From Streptomyces agglomeratus (GTDB taxonomy: Bacteria; Actinomycetota; Actinomycetes; Streptomycetales; Streptomycetaceae), in contig NZ_MEHJ01000001.1 of assembly GCF_001746415.1 (NCBI RefSeq), positions 4,223,501-4,287,500 on the forward strand: DNA of 64,000 nt, written 5' to 3'. Under the pieces are notes generated by a model. The model was not told where the DNA came from, made no database searches, and worked only from the letters and a program-made list of their open reading frames with translations. The position numbers and the translations under genes were made by a program. Positions 44,506 to 52,412 of the stretch are shown piece after piece (positions within the stretch are counted from its first letter, which is position 1; the number at the start of each line of letters is the position of its first letter).

Positions 44506-44875
44506 AGGCGACCGCGCGCTCGTCGAGGGCGAGGGTGAGGGCGAGCAGGTGTTGGCCGTCGGGGACGGAAGCGTCGAGTCAGGTCAGTACGGCGGTGAGT
44601 TCGGCGCAGGCGGGGCTCCATGGGGCCGAAGTCAGCCGTCCGACCTGCCTCATGACCGTGGGTGATCGCGAGATGCCCCTGCGCATAACAATTGACGAAC
44701 CGTCATGAGACGGATGTTTCCTGAGGGGCGGTCAACTCGTACGGCTGTGCCCGTTTGTGTCCTGATTGGTTCAGGCCAAGGCCCTTAACGATCAGTTGGA
44801 ACAGCTTGGAAACCGGAGCCGGTGTCTATTAACGTTCGATAACGCAGCGCGGTCATCCCAGTCGTCGCAAGAGAC
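44506..44875 (+). promoter_or_regulatory. Upstream region of the riboswitch-controlled peptidase
   Basis: 370 bp without a supported gene. TTGGAA (44806-44811) and TAACGT (44830-44835) with an 18-bp spacer form a plausible promoter that would start transcription just before the riboswitch. TTAACGTTCGATAACG across 44829-44844 is also dyad-like. Confidence 0.4.
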
Positions 44876-45014
44876 GGCACCGTGCGCACGCGCCGAATTC
44901 CGCAAGGGAACCGGGGAACCACGTTCCTTGGGGTGAATCGGGCCGCTTCGTCCGCGAAGAGGCCCGTAGGAGACCTTCCTGCTCCGAACCCGTCAGCTAA
45001 CCCGGTAGGCGAGA
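44876..45014 (+). ncRNA. Cyclic di-AMP riboswitch (ydaO/yuaA class)
   Basis: The conserved blocks of this class are all present in order: CGCCGAATTCC, GAACCGGGGAACCA, TTGGGGTGAATC, a variable hairpin, then CCGAACCCGTCAGCTAACC and CGGTAGGCG. It lies between a likely promoter and the M23 peptidase start, 24 nt from that start. In Streptomyces this class controls cell-wall hydrolase genes and switches them off when c-di-AMP is high. Confidence 0.93.
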
Positions 45015-45037
45015 AGGAAGGAAAGGAGCACGCCTCC

Positions 45038-46135
45038 GTGGCGTCAAACAGGACCGCGCCCCATGCCACCCTGCCCCCTCAAGGGGTGCCCCACGACAGC
45101 GAGACGTACGTCGGCGGGGAAGGTGCCTGGGAAGAATGGAATCCGACTGAGGAATCCGTCCGGCCCGTACGCGGTCGTCACCGAGTCGCCAAGCAGCGCG
45201 GCGGTCTCGGTCGCAGCTCCACCGTTCTCGGCGTCGGCGTCATCGCCGCGGTCGGCGCGGGAGGCATAGCCACCGCCCAGGACAAGCCGGCCATCTCGAT
45301 CTCCCTTCCGGACGCGATAGCGGACTCGCTTCCCGACGCCAAGTCACTACCCGGTGTCGGCACTTTGATGTCCGACGACGCCGAATCCGCCTCGGATTCG
45401 GGCTCCGGTACGGGTGAGGCGGTCGTCGCCGCCGCCCCGCTCACCACCGCCGGCGTCACCACCGCCGACGCGCGGCAGGGCACCACCGACGCGGGCGAGG
45501 CCCTGCGCGCCCGCATCCTCCAGCAGGCCGAGCAGCAGCAGGCCGCCGCCGACGCCGAGGTGCAGCTGGCCGCCGAGAAGGAGGCCGCCGAGAAGGCCGC
45601 CGCCGAGGCGAAGCAGCAGCAGACCGCGGCGGAGGCCAAGGCGGCCGAGGAGAAGCGCGAGGCCGAGGAGAAGAAGCGCCAGGCGGAGGAAGAGGCCGAG
45701 CGCAAGGCGGAGGAGGAGCGCCTCGCCAAGCTGGCCGCCAGCTACTCGATGCCCCTCTCGTCGTACACGCTCACCTCCACGTACGGGCAGGCCGGCGCCA
45801 TGTGGTCCTCCGGCCAGCACACCGGCCTCGACTTCGCCGCTCCGACGGGCACGCCGCTCAAGGCCGTGCACGGCGGCACGATCAAGTCCGCGGGCTGGTC
45901 GGGTTCGTACGGCTACCGCATCGTCCTGGAGCTCTCGGACGGTACGGAGATCTGGTACTGCCACCTCTCCTCGATGACCGTCACGTCCGGCGAGGTCGGT
46001 ACGGGCGACGTCATCGGCCGCGTGGGCGCCACCGGCAACGTCACCGGGGCGCACCTGCACATGGAAGTGCACACGCCGGACGGCGCGGGCGTCGACCCGG
46101 CCGCGTGGCTGCGCGGCAAGGGCCTCTCGGTCTGA
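45038..46135 (+). CDS. M23 family peptidoglycan peptidase with coiled coil
   Basis: 365 residues. One membrane or signal helix (STVLGVGVIAAVGAGGIATA) follows a polar N-terminus. A long Ala/Glu/Lys/Gln coiled coil spans about residues 150-245. The C-terminal LytM domain has HTGLDFAAPTGTPLKAVHGG and HLHMEVHTPDG, supplying the zinc ligands and catalytic histidine, so it should cleave peptidoglycan cross-links. GTG 45038 is chosen for AGGAG 9 nt upstream and because the c-di-AMP riboswitch ends just before it. The longer frame back to 44882 is riboswitch RNA. Confidence 0.95.
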   Translation: MASNRTAPHATLPPQGVPHDSETYVGGEGAWEEWNPTEESVRPVRGRHRVAKQRGGLGRSSTVLGVGVIAAVGAGGIATAQDKPAISISLPDAIADSLPDAKSLPGVGTLMSDDAESASDSGSGTGEAVVAAAPLTTAGVTTADARQGTTDAGEALRARILQQAEQQQAAADAEVQLAAEKEAAEKAAAEAKQQQTAAEAKAAEEKREAEEKKRQAEEEAERKAEEERLAKLAASYSMPLSSYTLTSTYGQAGAMWSSGQHTGLDFAAPTGTPLKAVHGGTIKSAGWSGSYGYRIVLELSDGTEIWYCHLSSMTVTSGEVGTGDVIGRVGATGNVTGAHLHMEVHTPDGAGVDPAAWLRGKGLSV

Positions 46136-46193
46136 GGGCAGTCCGGTCCGGTCCCCGGTCCAGGTCTCCGCGCTCCGACATCTGATTCACGAC

Positions 46194-46229
46194 ACGGCAG
46201 TCCCGGCCACGGTGCCGGGGCTGCCGTTT
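46194..46229. terminator. M23 peptidase terminator
   Basis: Stem CGGCAG-T-CCCGGC / GCCGGG-G-CTGCCG with a short loop and a TTT tail. It lies between the convergent peptidase and PrsW-like genes. Confidence 0.75.
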
Positions 46230-46256
46230 CGCGTGCCACCGCTCATGGCTCTCCTG

Positions 46257-47705
46257 CTACTGCTGCCGGTACGGGTTGTACGCGGCGTACTCCTGGTGAG
46301 GGGGCGGGCCGTACCCGTATCCGTACCCGTACGGCTGCCAGGAGGGCTGCGGAGGCGGGTGGTGCCACTGTGGCGGCCATGGCGGTGGAGTGCGCACCCG
46401 GCCCGCCGCCCGCGCCGCGTACTCCAGCGCCGGACCGGCCACCTCCCTGCGCTGCCACAGGTGGTGCAGGAGCTCCTGCTCGCGGGCCGGGAAGTCAGGG
46501 CCGAGTGCGCCGCGACCGGCGCGGTGGCGCAGGAAGGCCAGGGACGTGGCGAAGGTCTCGTACTCGGCGACGGCCCGGGCGGCGGCCCGGCCCGCGGCCC
46601 TGCTGCCGGGGCGGCCTCCGGCGGCTCCTCCGTACGTACGGGCCGCCGCGCCGCGCGCCAGCGCACGGGCCCGCATCGAGGAGAGGGCGAGCGGCTCCGT
46701 GGCCAGCAGCCAGCCGGCGGCGGCGTAGGCGGGCAGCTCGGTGGCTATCGTGCGCAGCTCACGCTGGCGCGTCCAGACCGCCAGCCAGGTCACCAGCGCG
46801 AAGGCCGGGACCATGAAGACCGCGTATACCAGGTAGAAGCCGTACCCCCCGAAAACCGCCGAGCCGTTCCACAGGGCGTGCATGGCCATCGCGAGCGCCA
46901 GGCCGAGCAGCGGCAGCGCGATGCGCCGCCACCGCCTCCGGCGGGGCGGCGCGACCGCGGCGAGGCCGAAGCCCATGCCCGTCAGCACGGTGAACAGGGG
47001 GTGCGCGAACGGGGACATCACGATGCGTACGAAGAAGGTCGCCGCGGTCACCGAGGCGAGGCCGGAGGCGCCCGCGTCCTGGTCCTCGCCGAAGGCGTTG
47101 CCGAGGTAGAGGATGTTCTCGGTGAAGGCGAAGCCGGTCGCGGTGAACCCGGCGACCACCACCCCGTCGACGAGTCCGGTGAAGTCCCGTCTCCGGAAGA
47201 GGAAGATCAGCAGTATCGCCGCCGCCTTCGCGCTCTCCTCGACGACCGGGGCTATCACCGTCGCGCCGAGGGATTCGGCCGCCGCCGGATCGGCGGTGGC
47301 CGTGGCTATCCAGCGGGTGGCGAAACTGTTCGCGATGATCGCGACGAGGGCGGCGGCGAACGCGCCCCAGGCGAAGGCGAAGACGAGGTTCCGCCAGGGT
47401 TCGGGCTCCACCCGGTCCAGCCAGCGGAACGCGGCGACGAGGAGCGGCACCGGAAGCACGGCGAGCCCCAGCCCGACCAGGAAGCCGTGCGTGCCGGTCT
47501 GGTCGCGGACGATCGCCAGGATCACCAGGGCGCAGAGCGCCAGCACGGTGACCACCGCGCCCGCGCGCGCCGCCCTAGTGCGCCACCAGGTCCGGCGCGG
47601 CTTGTAGCGCCAGCGCGCAGGCGGCGGTACGGCGGTGAACTGCGGCTGGTGCTCACAGTCCGGGACCGCCGGGTGCTGCCGGGTGTGCGGAGGCGTCTGG
47701 TACAC
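46257..47705 (-). CDS. PrsW-family intramembrane metalloprotease
   Basis: 482 residues with eight or so membrane helices between residues ~45 and 315. PrsW motifs are present: IAPVVEESAKAAAI (EExxK), FAFTENILYLGNAF, SPFAHPLFTVLTGMG and MHALWNG. In Bacillus PrsW cleaves an anti-sigma factor; the target here is unknown. The cytoplasmic C-terminus ends in a Pro/Tyr/Gly-rich tail (QPYGYGYGYGPPPHQ). The GTG start at 47705 is accepted for lack of a better one. Confidence 0.88.
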   Translation of the reverse strand: MYQTPPHTRQHPAVPDCEHQPQFTAVPPPARWRYKPRRTWWRTRAARAGAVVTVLALCALVILAIVRDQTGTHGFLVGLGLAVLPVPLLVAAFRWLDRVEPEPWRNLVFAFAWGAFAAALVAIIANSFATRWIATATADPAAAESLGATVIAPVVEESAKAAAILLIFLFRRRDFTGLVDGVVVAGFTATGFAFTENILYLGNAFGEDQDAGASGLASVTAATFFVRIVMSPFAHPLFTVLTGMGFGLAAVAPPRRRRWRRIALPLLGLALAMAMHALWNGSAVFGGYGFYLVYAVFMVPAFALVTWLAVWTRQRELRTIATELPAYAAAGWLLATEPLALSSMRARALARGAAARTYGGAAGGRPGSRAAGRAAARAVAEYETFATSLAFLRHRAGRGALGPDFPAREQELLHHLWQRREVAGPALEYAARAAGRVRTPPPWPPQWHHPPPQPSWQPYGYGYGYGPPPHQEYAAYNPYRQQ

Positions 47706-47838
47706 CCGTCGACCCTAACGAGGGCCACTGACACTGGCGATGGGGCCTGTGCGCGCGGCCGGCGGCGGACAGACCCGCGCGGCTCCGGCGAACAGGCCGT
47801 CGAGCTGCTTACGGGCCTGACCGCCCACCGGGGCCGGT

Positions 47839-47901
47839 GACCGCCTACCGGCTTACGGACCCGACCGCCTACCGGCTCGTGGGCCTGACCGCCTACCGGC
47901 G
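47839..47901. repeat. 24-bp tandem repeat over the trmB 3' end
   Basis: The core GACCGCCTACCGGC occurs at 47839, 47863 and 47887 with a 24-bp period; a degenerate copy starts at 47819. The last copy contains the trmB stop codon, so the repeats run outward from the gene end. Confidence 0.8.
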
Positions 47902-48687
47902 GCGGAAGAGCAGGTCCTGCACGACGTGCCCCTTGTCCAGGCCCTGACCCTCGAATCGCGTGAGCGGCCGGAAGGCGGGCCGGGACACGTAGCCACCGTC
48001 CGGGACGGTGTTCTCGAAGTCGGGGTGCGCGGTGAGCACTTCCAGCATCTGCTCGGCGTACGGCTCCCAGTCGGTCGCGCAGTGCACGATCGCCCCGGGG
48101 GCGAGGCGGGGCGCGACGAGGTCGAGGAACTCGGGCTGGATCAGCCGCCGCTTGTGGTGGCGCTTCTTCGGCCACGGGTCGGGGAAGTAGACGCGCAGGC
48201 CGGCGAGCGAGGCGGGCGGCAGCATCTCGCGGAGCAGGATGATCGCGTCGCCGTTCGCGACGCGGACGTTCGTGAGGCCGGCGCGCTCGGCGAGACCGAG
48301 CAGGTTGCCCTGACCGGGGGTGTGGACGTCGACCGCGAGGATGCCGGTGCCGGGGTCCTCGGCGGCCATCCGGGCGGTGGCCTCGCCCATCCCGAAGCCG
48401 ATCTCCAGTACGACGGGAAGGCCACGGCCACCGAAGAGTTCGTCGAGGTCGAGGACGCGGCGGCCGTCGATGTCCAGACCCCACTGCGGCCACAGCCGCT
48501 CCAGCGCCTCGGCCTGCCCGGTGGTCACCCGGCTGCGACGAGGCTGGAAGCTGCGGATCCGCCGCTCGTGGTGCGACCCGGCGGGGTCGGGCGCGGGGCC
48601 GCCGGGGAAGCGGGGCTCGCCCTTGGCTCGGTGGAACGGGGAGACGTGGGGGGCGGCGTCGGGGCGGACGCTGGAGGACTCAGACAC
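47893..48687 (-). CDS. trmB: tRNA (guanine-N7-)-methyltransferase
   Basis: 264 residues; methylates G46 of tRNA with SAM. The SAM motif is VVLEIGFGMGEATARMA and the family signature is YFPDPWPKKRHHKRRLIQ, followed by HCATDWEPYAEQM. The ~50-residue polar N-terminal extension is usual in Streptomyces. GTG 48687 is preceded by TAGAAT 9 nt upstream, so the mRNA may be almost leaderless. Confidence 0.96.
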   Translation of the reverse strand: MSESSSVRPDAAPHVSPFHRAKGEPRFPGGPAPDPAGSHHERRIRSFQPRRSRVTTGQAEALERLWPQWGLDIDGRRVLDLDELFGGRGLPVVLEIGFGMGEATARMAAEDPGTGILAVDVHTPGQGNLLGLAERAGLTNVRVANGDAIILLREMLPPASLAGLRVYFPDPWPKKRHHKRRLIQPEFLDLVAPRLAPGAIVHCATDWEPYAEQMLEVLTAHPDFENTVPDGGYVSRPAFRPLTRFEGQGLDKGHVVQDLLFRRR

Positions 48688-48909
48688 AATGCCCCGATTC
48701 TACGGCGCGCCGGGACGCGGTGGCCGGGCCGCGGCCTCGGGGAGCGTGATCGGCCGGAAGCGGCCGGCCCCGGGCTCTGGTGACCGGGCCCGCGGGTGCC
48801 CGACTGTGTTCCGAGTCACCCGCTGCTTCCATCCACCCACCACGCACGCGCTCGGGCTCGCGGGCCCGTAGGGCACCGCACCTCCGCAGGGCCCCCTCTC
48901 CCGGACGCT

Positions 48910-50118
48910 CTAAGCCGCCGACCCCAGAACCCCCAGCGCCCGCCGCGCCACTTCTCTCCCGATCGGGAGCGATGCCGTGGCCGCCGGGGACGGGGCGTTC
49001 AGCACGTGGATCGTGCGGGGGGTCTCCTGGATCAGGAAGTCGTCCACCAGCGTCCCGTCCCGCAGCACCGCCTGCGCCCGCACTCCCGCCGGCGCCGGCC
49101 GCAGGTCCGCTTCCGTGACCTCCGGCAGCAGCCGCCGCACGGCATCGGTGAACGCGCGCTTCGACAGTGAGCGGTGCAGCTCTCCCGCCCCGTACCGCCA
49201 GTGGCGCCGGGCTATCCGCCAGGACCCCGGCCAGCCGAGCGTCCCGGCCAGCTCGCGCGGCCGGATCGCGGACCAGGCGTACCCCTCCCGCGCGAGCGCC
49301 GGCACCGCGTTCGGCCCGACGTGTACGCCGCCGTCGATGCCCCGCGTGAGGTGCACCCCGAGGAAGGGGAACGCCGGGTCGGGCACCGGATAGACCAGAC
49401 CGCGCACCAGCTCCGGGCGCGCGAGCTCGAAGAACTCACCACGGAACGGAACGATCCGCACACCGGGGTCGTCGCCCGCCAGCCGCGCCACCCGGTCGCA
49501 GTGCAGCCCCGCGCAGTTCACCAGGACCCGCGCCCGCACCACCGTCCCGTCCTCCGTACGCACCGCCACACCCCACGGCCGCCGGTCGACGGCGGTCACC
49601 TCCGCGCCGTACCGGATCTCCGCGCCCGACGCGACCAGGCTCTCGGCGAGCTGCCCCGCGACCGCGCCAAAGTCGCACACGCCGGTGGTGGCGACCTGGA
49701 TCGCGGCCTGCCCGCGCACGTGCGGTTCGTATTCCTCGATCTGGGCCGGCCCGAGCTCCCGCACCGGAATGCCGTTCTCCCGCCCGCGCTGCACCAGCGC
49801 GTGCAGCCGCGGCAGCTCCTCGCGACCGGTCGCGACGATCAGCTTGCCCGTGACCTCGTGCGCGATGTCGTGCTCCGCACAGAACTTGATCATCTCCGCC
49901 GCGCCGCGCACCGCGTACCGCGCCTTGAGCGAGCCCGGCCGGTAGTAGACGCCGCTGTGGATCACGCCGCTGTTGCGCCCGGTCTGGTGCAGGGCGGGGC
50001 CCCGCTCCTTCTCCAGCACCGTCACGCGCGTGCCGGGCGCGGAGCGCGTGACGGCGTACGCCGCCGAGAGGCCGACGATCCCCGCCCCGATGACGAGTAC
50101 GTCGCAGTCGTACGGCAT
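48910..50118 (-). CDS. lhgO: L-2-hydroxyglutarate oxidase-like FAD enzyme
   Basis: 402 residues. The FAD-binding motif is DVLVIGAGIVGLSAAYAV, followed by HQTGRNSGVIHSGVYY and AAQA/GVCDFGAVAG blocks typical of LhgO. Later NCAGLHCDRVA and PFRGEFFEL match the family. It oxidises L-2-hydroxyglutarate to 2-oxoglutarate, feeding electrons to the respiratory chain. ATG 50118 with GGGAGGTGA just upstream is clear. Confidence 0.9.
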   Translation of the reverse strand: MPYDCDVLVIGAGIVGLSAAYAVTRSAPGTRVTVLEKERGPALHQTGRNSGVIHSGVYYRPGSLKARYAVRGAAEMIKFCAEHDIAHEVTGKLIVATGREELPRLHALVQRGRENGIPVRELGPAQIEEYEPHVRGQAAIQVATTGVCDFGAVAGQLAESLVASGAEIRYGAEVTAVDRRPWGVAVRTEDGTVVRARVLVNCAGLHCDRVARLAGDDPGVRIVPFRGEFFELARPELVRGLVYPVPDPAFPFLGVHLTRGIDGGVHVGPNAVPALAREGYAWSAIRPRELAGTLGWPGSWRIARRHWRYGAGELHRSLSKRAFTDAVRRLLPEVTEADLRPAPAGVRAQAVLRDGTLVDDFLIQETPRTIHVLNAPSPAATASLPIGREVARRALGVLGSAA

Positions 50119-50299
50119 CGCTTCACCTCCCACCGCGGCCGAGTCCGAGTCGCTGTCCGAGCCGGTGTCCCTGTTCGTGTCCTCCGGGGAAGCGCCCCCG
50201 GACTCCCGATGATGCACTGACCCACTGACAGCGCCTTCAAACCAGCGGCGGAACGATCCCCACGAGGCCCTACGCCCACGCTGACGCGGATGCCGTACG

Positions 50300-50360
50300 C
50301 CGACGCCCCCACGCCGTACGCCGAAGCCCCACGCCCTACGCCGAAGCCCCACGCCCTACG
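50300..50360. repeat. 20-21-bp tandem repeat over a stop codon
   Basis: CCGAAGCCCCACGCCCTACG is repeated exactly at 50321-50340 and 50341-50360, with a diverged 21-bp copy at 50300-50320. The last copy contains the stop codon of the NsdA-like gene (50356-50358). Confidence 0.85.
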
Positions 50361-51789
50361 CCGGCGCCACCAGCAGCGGCCGCGCCCGCTCGCGCAGCTC
50401 CGCGACCCGCGGCTCGTCGCCGTACGGCTCCAGCCGGTGCAGCAGGTCCCGTACGTACTCCGTCGTCCGCGCCGACGAGATCCGCCCCGCGACCTCCACC
50501 GCCCGCGTCCCCGCCGCGCACGCCGCGTCGAGGTTCCCCGACTCCAGCTCGGCGACCGCGGAGACCACCAGCCGCAGCCCGTGCGAGCGTACGAACTCCT
50601 CCGTCGGCCGCGACAGCGCCTGCTCGGTGAAGCGCCGCACCTGCCGGGGCGCCTTCAGGTCGCGGTAGCACTCCGCCGCGTCGGCAGCGAACCTGTCGTA
50701 CGAGTAGAAGCCCAGCCACGTCGGGTCCGGGTCGCCCTCCCGCGCCCGCTCCAGCCACCCCTCCGCCGCCTTCAGCGCGCCCCCGGCCGCCTGCGCGTCG
50801 CCCGCCTTCGCGTGCGCCCGCGCCTCCACCAGCCGGAAGAAGCTCATGGTGCGGGCGGTGGCCAGCCCCCTGTTCCGCTCCAGCGCCGCCTGCGCCAGGT
50901 CCACACCCTCGTCGGCGAAGCCGCGGTAGGTCGCCTGGAGCGACATCGACGCCAGGATGTAGCCGCCCAGCGGCACGTCGGCCGCCGCCCGGGCCAGCCG
51001 CAACGCCTGGATGTAGTACCGCTGGGCGGCCTCCTGCTGCCCGGTGTCGAAGGCCATCCAGCCGGCCAGCCGGGTCAGTTCGGAGGTCGCGCCGAAGAGC
51101 GAGCGGCCGACGTCGTCGCTGTACGAGCCGAGGAGTAGCGGCGCCGCGTCAACCCGTAAGCACTCCGGCACCATCGACGAACGCCAGTCCCCACCGCCGT
51201 ACTTGGAGTCCCAGCGCCGCGCGTCCTCCGCCGCCTCCCGCAGCTTGGCCACATCCGCGTGGCCCACCCGCAGCGGTGTCGCGTCCGCCGCCGACTCGCC
51301 CGACGCCGTGGAGTCCCGGGCGACCGACGAGTCGGCGGGTGTTATCAGCCAACGGGACGCGGGCGTGGCGTACGCGCTGACCGCGAACGAACCCGCCAGC
51401 GACTGCCAGATGCCGCCGCTGCCCGCCCGACGGCCGGCCAGATCCAGCCGGTACAGCTCGGTCGCCGAGCGCACCGCCGCCGATACGTCGCGCGGGAAGG
51501 CCAGGCCGACCTCCGGCGCGGGGTCGGCGTCCGCCAGGCCGATCTCGTGCAGCGGCACGGGGCGGCCGAGCTTGGCGCCGATGGCGGCGGCGATCAGATG
51601 GGGCGCGGCGCCCTGGGGCACCATGCCCTTCGACACCCACCTGGCCACCGACGTCTTGTCGTAGCGAAGTGTCAGGCCGCGCTGCGACCCCAGATCATTG
51701 ACCCGCCTCGCCAGGCCGGCATTGCTGATTCCCGCGAGGGCGAGAACCGTGCCGAGCTTTTCGTTCGGCCCGCGTTGCTCCCTGGACAT
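50356..51789 (-). CDS. NsdA-like regulator with N-terminal HTH and TPR repeats
   Basis: 477 residues. The N-terminus ([36 protein letters not shown]) is a helix-turn-helix-like region shared with NsdA, a negative regulator of sporulation and antibiotic production in Streptomyces. The C-terminal 300 residues are all-helical with TPR-like units ([38 protein letters not shown]). It may respond to a small ligand or peptide. It is divergent from the asparagine-synthase-like gene. ATG 51789 begins the conserved region; longer readings upstream are not credible. Confidence 0.8.
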   Translation of the reverse strand: MSREQRGPNEKLGTVLALAGISNAGLARRVNDLGSQRGLTLRYDKTSVARWVSKGMVPQGAAPHLIAAAIGAKLGRPVPLHEIGLADADPAPEVGLAFPRDVSAAVRSATELYRLDLAGRRAGSGGIWQSLAGSFAVSAYATPASRWLITPADSSVARDSTASGESAADATPLRVGHADVAKLREAAEDARRWDSKYGGGDWRSSMVPECLRVDAAPLLLGSYSDDVGRSLFGATSELTRLAGWMAFDTGQQEAAQRYYIQALRLARAAADVPLGGYILASMSLQATYRGFADEGVDLAQAALERNRGLATARTMSFFRLVEARAHAKAGDAQAAGGALKAAEGWLERAREGDPDPTWLGFYSYDRFAADAAECYRDLKAPRQVRRFTEQALSRPTEEFVRSHGLRLVVSAVAELESGNLDAACAAGTRAVEVAGRISSARTTEYVRDLLHRLEPYGDEPRVAELRERARPLLVAPA

Positions 51790-52412
51790 GCGCCACCCCT
51801 CGACACAGACGGCCGTCCGGCGGGGACATTTCCAGCCGTACCGCCCGCACAACCACGCGGCCAGCCCAGCCGGAATATGCGGCCCGCTCAGAACATCAGT
51901 AAACCCAGCGTAGTTCGCCGCCTCCCGACCGTTAAGGGGCGGTGGTCCGTATGGCGAGATTCGTGTAGTTACACGAACGGCCGCCCTCCACCCGTGCTCC
52001 GTGTGTGTGGCCGTGCGCCCGCCCTGCGCTCTCGTCGGGCCGGCGGCCGCGGCCGTTCCATGGGAGTCGCGTGGGTCGGCCCGCTGCACTGGATCCAGCG
52101 GGCTGGGGGACACCGCCGTCTTCATCCCCGCGGGCGGCGGACCGGTCCGGGAGGCGAACAGCGCCTCCCGGACTGTGCGTTCCCCCTCGACCGCTCGTGG
52201 TACCGCCGTGCTCGCAGAATGGCTGAATGGCGCCTGTCGCCCAAACCGGCCGAAGTCCTGCGCACGGCGGGCGCATTGACTTGCCCGTACGCCTTCCTCA
52301 GCCCCTCCTGCGTGCCGTTGTCGTGGCAGCATGGTCCCGAAGCCGCTTCTCGGACTTTCCCGATGCCGCTTCGGTACGTGCGTTTGGTTGCCCACAGGCT
52401 GTGGAGGCGGCG
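51790..52412. promoter_or_regulatory. 623-bp divergent gap, NsdA-like / asparagine-synthase-like
   Basis: The longest gene-free stretch in the window. It holds a perfect 18-bp dyad at 51960-51977 (separate entry). TTGACT near 52276 is a possible -35 toward the right-hand gene. I see no ORF here with convincing codon use or homology. Confidence 0.45.
51960..51977. promoter_or_regulatory. Perfect dyad TTCGTGTA-GT-TACACGAA
   Basis: Two perfect 8-bp arms around a 2-bp centre, 170 bp upstream of the NsdA-like start. It is a strong operator candidate, perhaps for autoregulation. Confidence 0.5.

Noticed and set aside
44882..45037. Extended N-terminus of the M23 peptidase
   Set aside because: This stretch is the c-di-AMP riboswitch; the peptidase has its own AGGAG and GTG at 45038.
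52001..52279. 92-codon ORF in the divergent gap before the asparagine-synthase-like gene
   Set aside because: No ribosome-binding site, no conserved-looking composition, and it overlaps other equally open frames.
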